From NCBI GenBank assembly GCA_014529385.2, contig CM043969.1, positions 68,351,676 to 68,415,675 of the forward strand: 64,000 nucleotides of DNA. The letters run 5' to 3'. The notes below the pieces were generated by a model. The model saw only the letters and a list, made by a program, of their open reading frames with translations, had not been told where the DNA came from and ran no database searches. Of this stretch, positions 20,597 to 31,606 are shown one piece after another; position 1 is the stretch's first letter; each line of letters begins with the position of its first letter. This DNA comes from Adiantum capillus-veneris. Lineage: Eukaryota; Streptophyta; Polypodiopsida; Polypodiales; Pteridaceae. Made by a program: the position numbers and the translations under genes.

Positions 20597-21478
20597 GTAG
20601 ACATCCTACGCGTAGGATGTCTACCTTCTCTGTTTTTTGTGAAACTTGACAGGCTTGTGGCCCTTGACCTGTGCAACATGGCTATGTACTTGGAATTGGG
20701 TTTGGGTATCAAAAAGTGCAATTTTGAGCAGATTTAGGCTTTTGGCTCACAAATTGGGTAGGATGTCCCAAACAGGTGGCAAATGATATTCAATTGGGTT
20801 GAAATTTGATATATAGGCTTCTTATACCATGTAAATGGCTCCCATGAAGTCAATTCCTGCACAGAAGGTCAATATGACACTGGAGACATCCTACGCGTAG
20901 GATGTCTATTTTCTCAAAAAGACTTGAAGTTGGTTTTGTGGGTAGCCCTTATCATGTAGAACATGGCTCTGCTCTTAGATTTTGATTTGGATAGGCATTG
21001 GTGTTGTTAAGACCATGTGTAGTGTTTTTAGGCTCAAAAAGTGCATCTTGATGATTTTGGTGGCCAAATGTGATGGGAATGGCTTGAAATTTGATACATG
21101 AGCTTGTGAAGGTGTTATAAAGACATCTGGAACTCAAAAACACCAGTTGGAGGTCAAATAGATCATTTAGACATCCTACACGTAGGATGTCTATTTCATA
21201 AATTTTCATATCTGGCCCCACAGTTAGCTTGGCAATGTGCTAATGAGTATATTGTGCAAGTTTCATGTAATTTGGACTAGTTTTGGTAGGCCTATGACCC
21301 ATTATTGCCTCTATGCTCTGACTTTCCGTTTTTTGATGCATATGAGGTCAACTCTTGTCCAAATGTGGTGAAACTTGATGGCTAGCATGTATAAGCTATG
21401 TAGAAGCTGTGTATGAGGTGAGATGTTGAGTTTGGTCCCCAAACATGGCCTTGAGACATCCTATGCGTAGGATGTCTC
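20597..21478. repeat. Array of four palindromes at exact 285-bp spacing (element A 3' region)
   Basis: Cores of 24-28 bp at 20597-20624, 20884-20907, 21168-21193 and 21453-21478. The first is GTAGACATCCTACG followed by its exact reverse complement; the others differ at one or two positions. Centres lie at 20610.5, 20895.5, 21180.5 and 21465.5, three intervals of 285 bp. The spacers align without gaps between units one and two (for example CCCTT..., AACATGGC and TTGAAATTTGAT at the same offsets). They are nevertheless much more diverged than the cores. No ORF covers the array. Confidence 0.9.
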
Positions 21479-21840
21479 CTGATGAAATTTATATGAGAAA
21501 TGCTATTGGTACATGCCCTGAGCCCCCCTGAGTCCCCTTTAAGCCCTATTTCAATAAAAAAGTCAAAAAGATAGATAGAAACTCCCTGTTTGGCTTTCAG
21601 AGCCTCTGAGCCGTTTTCTGACTCTTGGAGTGCTTTTCGGCGATGAAATTTCTTGATGTTAGTCTCCATAGCTTCATGGTTCCTTGGGGATCCTTGCCAT
21701 ATGGTTTTTGTTGGCTTTGGCTTCACCGGAGCTCCGTTTGGCAATTTGTCGCTCTGGAAGCGCCCGTGGTTGCGTTCACATGTCGTCGATGACTTGTGGT
21801 AGTCTACCACCATAGGACTTGGTTGTTGATGGTTTAGGAA

Positions 21841-21931
21841 AGCTCATTTCTACTATTTCCTAGACCATCACTTAGAGCTCATTTCTACTATTTCCTAGAC
21901 CATCTCCATGGTAGAAATGAGCTCTAAGTGA
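21841..21931. repeat. Tandem and inverted repeat
   Basis: A 35-bp unit containing AGCTCATTTCTACTATTTCC occurs at 21841 and 21876. The second copy also forms an inverted repeat: TCACTTAGAGCTCATTTCTAC (21868-21888) pairs perfectly with 21911-21931 across a 22-base loop. Confidence 0.8.
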
Positions 21932-22763
21932 AGTGAAAAAATCTTATAATGGGGGTCCCCAAACCACTTTCTATGAAATTTGACATATGCTCCCAACTTC
22001 TTGCAAGATGCGGTTTAGGATCGAAAAATTCTTGATTTGGACTCCATTTGCCCAGTTTCCGAGAAATTTGACGTTTCGGTCAAAATCTGGCCAAAACACG
22101 CCTTCCGCTCCATTCACATAATTGCACCCCCATTGTACCATAGGTTTTCCTATAGTCACTGATTATCCCCATATTTTTTGTTTTTTATTACGATCGTATT
22201 TCACCTGCTTTTTGTATTTTTGAAGTTTTTCTGCCGATAATTAGTAAAATTAAAAAGAAAATAGCAAATTAAACCCAAAAAATCCCCAAAAATCATAATA
22301 ATTAAAAAACATCACCGCAAAATATTATATACACTCACATGCAATATATATGGCCGGATTTCTCTGTTTTACCAATATTTTGCTTGAAAAATGGCTATTT
22401 TTACATATATACACACACCTAGGGGCCTGATTTGGCGTTTGGCCCCATATCCTTGTAGATTCATGCTGTATAAGGGCATATGTACTTCGGTTAGTCCATA
22501 AAATTTCGCAATCAAACGAAAACCCTTTAAAATAGTCGAAAAACATGCCCTTTTTTGCTCTTTTTACCTTCATTGGGTTCGCATTTGAGAATGCCTCCCC
22601 CCTCCTAGTCGGAGTCCTCCCGGACGACAAGGTATCACCTCGGTGTATGTGCAGTGCATGGGTTAAAATTTTTGCTAATGCTTGGTCGTGTAATGTGGCC
22701 CTATTTGATGCATACTCAGTCCATGCATGGAAAAATCAATGCTGTGCAAGAGGAGGGAATAAC
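21932..22763. other. AT-rich non-coding part of element A
   Basis: Runs of A/T (22160-22320) and a C-rich stretch at 22588-22600. No frame with a recognisable motif. It separates the second protease-like ORF from the palindrome array. Confidence 0.45.
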
Positions 22764-23942
22764 TTATTGGCATTCGACGCCGAGGTTTCTTGTTTGTTGT
22801 TGATTTGGTTTGTGGATTTTCTTTGCAAGTAAAAGTTGTAACTCTACAGCTCTCTGTTTGATCGTCTTTCTTGCAAAAGTCGCTTGGTTTGCCGCTACAG
22901 TCGATATGACCATGGTTGTCTCCGTGGAGAGAATTGTCATGGCGGAGTTGGCCGTAGTCTTTTTCTCTTTTGCTTTCCATTTGTAGCTGTGGTTTGGAGG
23001 TTTTTGTAGGTTTATTGCCACGTCCGTGGTCATCATTGTTGTTCTGTTGATCGGCACCCACATAGATCGGTTTGTCTGTTTCATATGTAGTGTGTTTCTG
23101 CATGTTGGTATTGCTTGTACTGAAGGGAGTTCCTTTTGCTTTGGTTTTGGGATCCAAATGCGAGTCGCATTTAAGTTGTTACTGAGCATTCTCTTTGGGA
23201 TCCATATCTTTTTTATTCCCCTGGTTATTGGTTGAACTGTGTTCTTCTGCTGACTTCTTCTGTTGTATTGTGGTTTGTATGCCATGTCACCTCTATCCTT
23301 CCGCACCCATACTTGTTTTTCACGTGTTGCTAACCTTGATTTTTTCACTATGGTCTGTGTTATTTTATTTTTGTAGTGAACATGGTTGGCAGTTCCCTGG
23401 TTGTTCTCCATGGGTATCGTGTTGTTCTTTAGTGGCATCCATCCTTTTGGTTCTTTATCCAGTAATTGTGGTGCTGTCATCCGATTCTTCCGGGTTTGCT
23501 GAGCAAAGGCTACCACCTGTTGTTCTTGTGCATGCTGAATTTTGACTGTATCCGAATTCCAATCTATTTGCACATTATACTCTTTTTGCCAAGGTTGTCC
23601 CAACAACATGGGGTGTAGTGTGCTCGCATCCTCAACCACGTAAAACTTGTGGGGGTAAATATATTGATTTATTTGTACATGCAATATAGTCCATCCCAAT
23701 GTTCTTAGCAAATGTGATGTACTACTTTCCAGCCCTTGTGAAGTAGGATGTAGGTGATCTTTGGGCTTTAGCTGTTTATATAATTTATAAGAGATCAGAT
23801 TTGCTTGAGCTCCAGAATCAAGCAATGCCGTCGATTCAACTTGATTGCTACCCACTTTGACTGCAATTATTGGTTCCACTGTGTCTTCATCAAAATTCGT
23901 TAGTCGAATAGCATTTATTGGTGATCCACTTTGTTGTTGTTG
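22764..23942 (-). pseudogene. Element A second retropepsin-like domain, fused after integrase
   Basis: The frame is in phase with the integrase C-terminus and separated from it by one TGA (23943-23945), then QQQQSGSPINAIRL. Counting from the Met at 23879, residues 1-115 form a retropepsin-like unit: active-site LLDSGAQANLIS (residue 21 is the Asp) and MLLGQPWQKEYNVQIDW (91-107). The rest is basic with five W-[IVM]-[PR] motifs (W at 147, 191, 226, 242 and 274), such as KKIWIPK and TRIWIPK. The normal gag-pol protease of this element is separate, near 28200-28530. A protease-like domain after integrase is unusual. It could process or bind, or be a captured domain. The stop may be a mutation (CGA to TGA) or a readthrough site. 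Confidence 0.7.
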
Positions 23943-25203
23943 TCATAGAAGTCTTCTTTTTGCAATGCGTTCTTTTGCTTCCGCTTGGGATTCTTCTTGT
24001 ACCCTCTGTTTCTCCTTCATCCGTTGTTTTTCTTGATGGATTTGTTGAAGCATATCATATGTTAATGGTAAATGATACTTTTTTAACCGACACCCACTAA
24101 TCCAATTTGGCATTTCTTCTCGTGCCAATGTAGCAAGTTTGACAGCTCCACTTTGTGATAATTCACTAATCACAAAGGGTCCCATCCCTCGCTTTTTAAG
24201 TTTCTTGGCATGTTGCTTCAAAGTATAAACAAGTTCATAATCACCTGTTTGAACTCTTTCATGCGCACATGCTTGTCAAAAAACTCTTTTTGTCTTCTCT
24301 TTTTAGCATAGATCGAAGCTACAGCTCTCAGTCGAGGTTCATCTAGCTTTTCAAGATCATCTATTCTTGAAGAGATCTCATGCCCTATCCATTCTAAGTG
24401 TTTCGCTACTCGTAGAGTTGGAACTAAAAACTCTATGGGTAATATAGCGTTTAGACAAAACACCATGTTGTACGGTGTTGTTCCGATTGATGTTTTGTAA
24501 GCTACCTTGTATGCCCATAGTGTTGAGTGTAACCGGTGATCCTAGTCTGTCCTTGACTCTGAGAAAATTTTAGTTAGAAGAGTGCATAGTGTTTTATTTG
24601 TGGCCTCAGCTTGTCCATTTGCCTGTGGATGATATGGAGCAGATTTTCTATGTATGACCATGAATTCCTCTAACAGATATTCAATGACTTCATTAAGAAA
24701 ATGTGTTCCTCGATCACTGACAATATCTATTGGTAATTCGTATCGTACAAAGACATTCTCATACAAAAATTGTGCAGTGGTTCTTGCGTCTGCTTTTTGT
24801 GTTACCTTGGCTTCCGCCCATTTTGTGAGATAATCCGTAGCCACAATGATATATTGGGTATGGGTGCGATATGCAGGGGGTGAAATAGGCCCCACAAAAT
24901 CAATTCCCCATTTTGCAAATGCCCGTGCTCCCATCATTGGCCATAGTGGTATCTCATCTCTCTTTATCGGCACCTTAGTGCGCTGACATGCGTCACAACG
25001 CTTTACAAACTCCTCAGCATCCATATGCAATGTAGGCCACCATATTCCTGCGAGTTAAGACAATTTTTGCCGTCTTATCGTGCCTGAAAAATAGCCTCCA
25101 CTTATTCCTCCATGTGCGTGTTCTAGAATCAGCAGGTATTCGCTTTCACTTGCACAGATTCTAAGTTGATTGTCCTTTCCTTGCTTGTAGAGTTGATTTT
25201 CAA
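23943..25203 (-). pseudogene. Element A integrase
   Basis: Zinc module near 25000-25140 (LILEHAHGGISGGYFS ... CDACQRT), then the core in 24542-25030 with WGIDFVGP, SDRGTHFLNE and NGQAEATNKT giving D, D and E. The C-terminal region continues in 24218-24466 (LPIEFLVPTLRVAKHLEW) and 23943-24221, which has a beta-rich GPFVISEL part and a charged coil (IHQEKQRMKEKQRVQEE). Stops near 25058 and 24542 and a shift near 24220 break it. No chromodomain, so it is not a chromovirus. A further H2C2-like module lies upstream at 25204-25550. Confidence 0.85.
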
Positions 25204-27304
25204 TTAAATTAAAGTCGCGAGCCTCCAGCTCGATAGCATTTTTTGCACTTTTGTTATGTTTTCAGAAAATGTCCTTATTGTTAAGAAATCAATGATATAT
25301 TGACTCCATACAGGTGCAATGTTTACCTGAAACAATGTTGCGTGATCCACCGGTCGTTTGACACTACATATAATATAATTGTTAACATAAGCATGTGTGT
25401 TAGTATACATAGTTGGCCAATAAACTCCTAATTGTTTCAGTCTTTGGTGTGTTTTCATTGTTGAACAATGAAATGCACAATCCTGGACGTGTGCTTCTTC
25501 AAGATAACACTCGAGTTCCTCTGGATTTATACATAATCGTAGAATTTGGTCTGAGCCTAGATGGTACAGTCGTCCTGCAATCAACTGGAAGTTTTTTGTT
25601 TGTCGAAATGTTTGTTGTTTGGATCTGTCTTCCTTGTTATCAAATCTACCTCCAAAGGAAAGAATGCTAACAATTTCCTGAGACCATTGGGGTATCATTT
25701 CAATATTAAAAAGATAAGCATAAGGTATGTCATCGTCTACTCCTTTAGGAGCTTTCCCGATTTGCAGCCTTGAAAGATGATCCGCCCGTAGATGAGTTTT
25801 ACCCTTTTTTACTACCACTGTGAAGTCAAACTCTAGCAATATAATAAACCAGTGTACAATTCTTCCAGTATTGCATGGTTTATTTACTAGATACAAAAGA
25901 GCTTGATGATCTGTGAAGAACACAAATTTGTTTGCGAGTAAGTAATGCCAAAATTTCTTTACAACATAAATCATTTCTAATCCCTCTCTTTCAGTGGTTG
26001 TGTAGTTCTTTTCTGCACTATTTAGTTGTCGGCTCACATAACAAACTGGGAAATCCATTGTTTCGTCTCCAGGTTGAGCCAGAATACTCCCAATTGCGTA
26101 TGCAGATGCATCAATGTGAACATGGAATATCTTTTCCCAATCTGGTGCTTTAAGTACAGGCGCTGATACAAGGTTTTCCTTAAGCTTTTGGAATGAAGTT
26201 TCACACTCCTCGGTCCAGTCGAAACTGACTAATAAACGATACAAAGGTTGTGCAATGAGTGCATACATATATATGAATATTTGATAATATCCACAGTGTC
26301 CCATGAAGGATTTTACTTGTTTGGCATTAGTAGGCTTGGGCAAGTCTACTATGACTCTTATTTTGTCTAGCTCAGTGGTTATGCCATTTCTTGAGACAAT
26401 ATGTCATAAGATGCGGCCTTGCCTAACCATAAAAATGCATTTTTCCGGGTTGAGACAGATTCGATATGTTCTCCACTTCTCAAATAGCTTTTGTAAATGA
26501 TAAATATGTTCTTCTCATAGAAGAGAGTGTACACAAAGATCATCCATATATATTTCTAATAATATTCTCAAGTACACTTTGAACGCGTGAGTCATTAACC
26601 TTTGGAAGGTAGCTGGGGCATTGGTCAAGTCAAAAGGCATAACTCTATACGCATATATTCCCCATTCTGTGGCAAATGTTATTTTGTGTTGATCCTCTAT
26701 TGCAATTGCCAATTGGTTATACCCTGAAAATCCATCTAGAAAGCCACCCTCTCAAGTACATGTTCTGTGATCGGCAAGGGATAATTATCCCTTATTGTGA
26801 CTGCGTTTACTTTTTTGAGGTTCACACACATACACAACTTTCCATTCTTTTTGGGGATAACCACAATGGGTGTCACCCAATCTGTATGCTCGATTTCATA
26901 GATGAATTCAGCATCCATCAGCTTGTCAATCTCCTCTTTGATTCGTTTAGCAAATGTGTCATTATATGTATAAGGACGTTGTTTGCTAGGTTTGGCATCT
27001 GATTTCAACGGAATTGTATGTTGGCATATCGATGGATCAACTCCTTTGAGGTCTTTGTACGACCATGCAAACACATCTTTATACTTCTTGAGAAGTTGTG
27101 TTAGCAGTTCTTCTTCTTCAGGCTCCAAATCAGTTTTGCTATATAGACCAGCTGAGGCTTTTCGCCTAGCGCAGCAAGGTCTATCCGTTTTGCATTTTCC
27201 GGCCCATCGTAAGATTCCTGGTTTATTCTTTCCCTGACTGGTGGTTTCATTATGATTTTTTTGTCCTGGACGGTGAATTTTCGATAGTGGGATGGTACAT
27301 TCAT
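25204..27304 (-). pseudogene. Element A reverse transcriptase-RNase H and first H2C2 module
   Basis: RT pieces: 26736-27128 (KDVFAWSYKDLKGVDPSICQ, VTPIVVIPKKNGKL), 26515-26712 (VMPFDLTNAPATFQ and the catalytic IYMDDLCVHS), then 25204-26343 with the thumb (SFMGHCGYYQIFIYMYA). RNase H follows: FHVHIDASAYAIGSILAQ, NYTTTEREGLEMIYVVKKF and FFTDHQALLYLVNK. The end of the last frame contains LEEAHVQDCAFHC ... WPTMYTNTHAYVNNYIICSV, an integrase-type zinc module ahead of the real one. A small deletion removes residues before GYxQ near 26735. Several shifts. Confidence 0.85.
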
Positions 27305-27691
27305 GTTTTCTTTTTCTGAATCCTCCTTACCATCACTTTCTCCCTCAGTAGTCTATGCCTCTCGTAACGACCATTTTAGTTCTTGGTATTTCTTTTTACG
27401 CTCCATTTTGGTCCACTCTAGGTCTTTTGTTTTTTCCTGTTTTGATTATTGAGATTTTTTTAATTTTGTTTCTGTTTTAATCTTCCGTACTTGTTTTATT
27501 TCCTCACGCGTTCTTTCCCTTCGATCTCTTGAGAATCTTCCTGATATTTGGTCTTTTACACAATCCTCTGCCTTGACAAGCATTAGATAGTGAGTTTTAT
27601 CTTTTATCCTAGGCATCAGGTTCTCTCTAAAAACTTTTTCTGCTCTTTTTTTCTATAGCGTTCCTGGCGCCTAGGGTGTTGATTTGCAAAA

Positions 27692-28560
27692 TCATAAAAC
27701 TTGATATTCGTTGTTTTCTCGCTCGCTTGAGCTGTCTGAACACTCGTTATCTGCATCGTTATTTAACTCCAGATGCTCGGAGGAGTCATAAAACTCTTCT
27801 TGTTCTGGTGGGTCTACATTCTCATCTCCTGTTGGTATAAGGCTTACCATGTAATAGGGTAGCACATCATAGCCATCCTTATCGCAAAATTTTGTCATTG
27901 GGCTATCTGTAATGGTACAAACATCCAATGTTGCTAGTATGTGCTCTCCCATTCTAGAGGTTCTAAGGCATCTTCGGGAAAAGGTTCCGGAATGTAATCC
28001 TTGTCCTCAACAGCTCTTTTTAAGACGCATTCCTCTCTTTTTAAGCTCCCACAATGTGAAGCTCTGAACATCCATAGCTCTTTTTTTTGCCCTAACCATG
28101 CTAGAAGTTCGGACCCTGCCAATGTAGCTGAATCAAACTCTTCCTCTGGTGTATGGTTCACATCTTTGTAACTATGGTCTTTTAGGTATATTTTGGTTGT
28201 AGTCTCGCCATGTCTGAGGTATATGTGGTCGTAACCCTAATTTTGGACCATCTTTAATTGTCTCATGAATGGTCTTCCCAAGATGATCTCGTAATTGTTC
28301 TTTTTGTTGAAATCAACTATTGTAAATGTATTCTCATACTCGATTCCGCACGAGGTGACAATTACTTTTTCTAAAAGTCTAGAGGCTTTTCCATGAACCC
28401 ATCTGCCAGTTGCAATTTCATTCTAGTAGCTCTCAAAGCCGGTTTTCCCCATTTTTTTCAGATTTTCTTGGTGGCGATAGAAGCGACTCCTGCTCCACTG
28501 TCAAGAATAGCCTTGGAAACTACTCCTTGGAATTCTACTGGTAGTGTGGTATTTCCATCT
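27692..28560 (-). pseudogene. Element A gag-pol protease and linker to RT
   Basis: The active-site motif AILDSGAGVASIATKKI (about 28458-28510) is at the end of the gag frame. A TGA (28458-28460) and shifts interrupt the continuation, but EIILGRPFMRQLKM near 28260-28300 gives the second protease loop. The linker frames 27934-28161 (EEEFDSATLAGSELLAWLGQ, acidic) and 27692-27952 (ILATLDVCTITDSPM) lead towards RT. This is the ordinary protease position. Confidence 0.7.
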
Positions 28561-30083
28561 TCTCCCTCGCAATATTCTCCAACCTTGTTTAAAGGTACTG
28601 GCCTAGTGTTTAGTTGAGGCTTATCCAATTCTTTGATCCCTTCTTGAAGCTTCGAGGTGGAGTCTTTTACTCCAAATTTTTCTAAGCATTTGCCTACGGT
28701 GGTCCACATGTTTAGCCGTAACCTCAGGAGTTCGGCTAATGTGATTGTGCATGCCATAGGGGTGGACAATAACTCAATCAACCCTTGTGAATCCATCACT
28801 CTATTGGAAGAAAGTCTTTGAGATGGGATTGCTCTCACCTCAAACTTAGCTTCATACTCCCCTAGGTAAGAGGGTAGACTTTTTAGCGAGTCTGGTTGGT
28901 TGTGCCCCGAACTAATTGATCCTTGGTCTCCCCCTTGTGAACGCATATCAAAGTTCATTTGTGATCTTGCCTCAAATTCTTCAATGGGAGGTAAGATCTC
29001 ATTTTTCTCTTTTCTCGGGCTATTTATTTGGTGTCTCACCCTGTTAGCTTCGTTGGCATCACGGATTTGCTTCCACAGGTCATCTAGACCGTTACAATCC
29101 TTACCCATTTCTACCAATGTTTTAGGTTGAAAACCATCAATTGTCTCATTTGTTGTATTTGGCACTATGATAGGTTCTCTCCTAGACTCAAAGGCAGTCG
29201 TGAGTCTCTCCTTCGTGTCTACTTGTTTCTCTAAAGTTGGTTTGATAGGGGTTGAAGTTGGTACTTCGTGCCAATTTGCAGGTTTACCAAGCGGGTTTTC
29301 TATCACGGATTGGGTTGTTTCAATCATCTTTCGACACATTTCCAACCTCTGTTTTTCTATTTTTGCATATGGATAAGTCATCCATCTTTGCTCTTGGGTT
29401 TGGTTGTTTTTGAGTCTGGCTTCGTATGCTTTTAAAAGTGCGTCTAGCTGCTCATTTACTTTTTCTGCCAACACTGATCCTCCTGATCCTTCACTTTTGG
29501 GTTTTACTATTTTCTTGGACCCTATGGTTGCAGCAGTGTGTGAGCTTAGACTAGTTAGATCCTCTAACTGCTCTAATCTATCCTTTGTGTGTTTTACCTC
29601 CTCGGATAGAGCCATTTGCTCTCGTTCTCTCCTGGATTTCATACAAGCCTTTCTAGCTTTCCAAGTGCTTCTCTGATTTTTCATTTTTGCACTTGGGGCA
29701 TCGGTCTTTGGCTCTTCAATCATGGGTTCATTTGTCATTCTTTGAGCTTGGGCTTGTGTCACTGCCTGAATAGGTATTACTGTCTTGTTTTTTGACCCTC
29801 CACTAGAAGACACTGCTTCCAGCATGTTCAAGGTAGTTTTTGCTCCTTTGCTCGGGTTCTTAGGGCAATCAAGAATCAAATGAGTAATTCCACACTCGGT
29901 GCAATATGCGTTGACTCTAATGATTTCATCATGAGGACAGTCTCTTAGCCAATGGTCTCCACCACACTTGTAGCAGGGTCCCTTAGGCTGTTGAGGTGCT
30001 CCTTGAGCTCCTCTTTGTTGGTATGCATGCCTCTGCCTGCCCATGCCTCCGTTGGCTATAAACAACAGTGTTCGTTCATCCAA
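28458..30083 (-). pseudogene. Element A gag C-terminal region with zinc knuckles
   Basis: A 541-codon open minus-strand frame, the longest in the window. Near its start two knuckles appear: CYKCGGDHWLRDC and CTECGITHLILDC. Both have C-x2-C-x3-H-x4-C, one residue shorter than the usual retroviral spacing. A charged linker with KARKACMKSRREREQ follows, then a region rich in Glu/Lys, ending in the protease motif AILDSGAGV. The first residues overlap a short duplication (GCTATAAACAACAGT at 30055 and 30085) that shifts the frame relative to the capsid part. Confidence 0.8.
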
Positions 30084-31606
30084 GCTATAAACAACAGTTC
30101 TCCAAGGTTCTGGCGTTGGGGTTCTTCAAGTGGATAATAGACAGGATTTGGAGCATATCCATTGGAATCTTCGTAATGTGCATGCATAGGTACCCAAGCC
30201 TTCTGTTCTGGTTCGTTTACTATTGGTGTGTATCTTGTGCCGACTGGTCGTAATCCTGGTAGGGGTGGTTGCTGCCCCAATATTGGTTGTGGTCTTTCTA
30301 CACCTACGGGTCCTGGTAGGTTGCCTGCTTGATACCTAGGCATCGGTGGATGTTGAGGAGATGCTACCTAAGCCTGGGGAGCATAAGGTCGCTCTCTCAC
30401 ATATCCCTTGTTATAATAACATTCCTCCATCACATGGTTTGTCCATTTTTGTTCAATAGCACACCACTTTGGTTGTTTAGCCTGAGGCTTGGCATACATA
30501 TTAATCTTTTTTAGTACTTCCTCTACAAGCTGCTCCTGGCTTACAGCTACTTCTCCTTTCGATGCTGTCTTAGCGGACTTGCTTCCACTTTGTTGTGAGG
30601 ATGAATCGTCATCAAGATCCTTGAATTCACCCTCCTTGTAGACCACACAATTGTCTACAAGGTAAAGAGCCTCCTTAATTAACTCATTTAACGTCGTGCT
30701 CCTCTTTATATGTAATTCTTTCTGGAGATCTACGTTCCTTAGTCCTTGAATAAATATAAGCATAAGCCTAGACTGAGTTGGCAGTTCTTACACTGGGCAG
30801 AACTTCACATATATTTTTAGTCGTAGGGCTGCCTTTTGCATAGATTCCCCTTCTTTCTATTTGAATTTATGGATTTGTGAGACTGTATTATGAGCTATCC
30901 CCCTTTGTGAGAATTCCTCAATAAACTCATCAAACACCTCCTCCATAGACTCAAAGTCTCTACGCTCCACAGAGTCAAACCAAGTAGCAGCATCCTCCTC
31001 TAGGGTAAGTCCAAACCCTGCAAATTGGGTAGGAAATTCTAACACCTCTTCAGCTCTAATTACATGCACAAAAGCTGCTACATGATCCCTAGGATCTCTG
31101 TTTCCCGTGTATTTCTTGTTTACCCATTTTTGCACCTGAGAAGGCCTAATTCTACGATGGTCTACAAATCTCATCACTGATTCTCCTCATCCTACTCGAT
31201 ATACCTCCTCTGGCCTTCGGTAGTGGGAGGGTTCCTCTCCCAGAGGTGCCCCTAAGCCATAATTTCTGATGGTTTTTGCAAAAGGTGGTTCATCTCTTCG
31301 AACTTGTTCTATGGGTTGTCTTCCATGCTCCGTCGACTCTTGAGTTTTTGGCTTACTCTCACCTTGATACTTTGAATAGAGTGGTGGTTCTTGTAAATCT
31401 CTTAGCCCTCGTGCGGCTGGATAACCATCTCGGTTTTGGTCTTGTTCTAATGTTGCACTTTCTCGAAGCCATGCCTGCAATGATGGTTGGGTTGCTTGTT
31501 GCTTCTGGTAGTTGAACGTCTGTTGTCGGTTAGAATGTGAGGTCGCGTCGTACTCTTCTGAAAATGGATTTGTCGACTTGCTAGGGGTATAGGTGAACCT
31601 TGACAC
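30056..31606 (-). pseudogene. Element A gag capsid region
   Basis: One frame from 31606 to 30056, interrupted only by stops (near 31187, 30857, 30790 and 30368). The N-terminal part is Gln/Ser-rich (SNRQQTFNYQKQQATQPS). The retrotransposon gag core (WVNKKYTGNRDPRDHVAAFV, GFGLTLEEDAATWFDSV, FIEEFSQRGIAHNTVSQI) lies at 30850-31150 and continues as FIQGLRNVDLQKELHIKR. Capsid forms the virus-like particle. The pro-rich stretch before the zinc knuckles follows at 30056-30343. Confidence 0.8.

Noticed and set aside
20597-21478. CRISPR-like array (repeats at regular spacing)
   Set aside because: Repeats are palindromic with 257-261-bp homologous spacers inside a plant retroelement; no cas genes and no prokaryotic context.
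22588-22608. C-rich stretch read as a second polypurine tract for element A
   Set aside because: No LTR end (ACA) adjoins it, and the true tract is at 6151-6165 next to the LTR.
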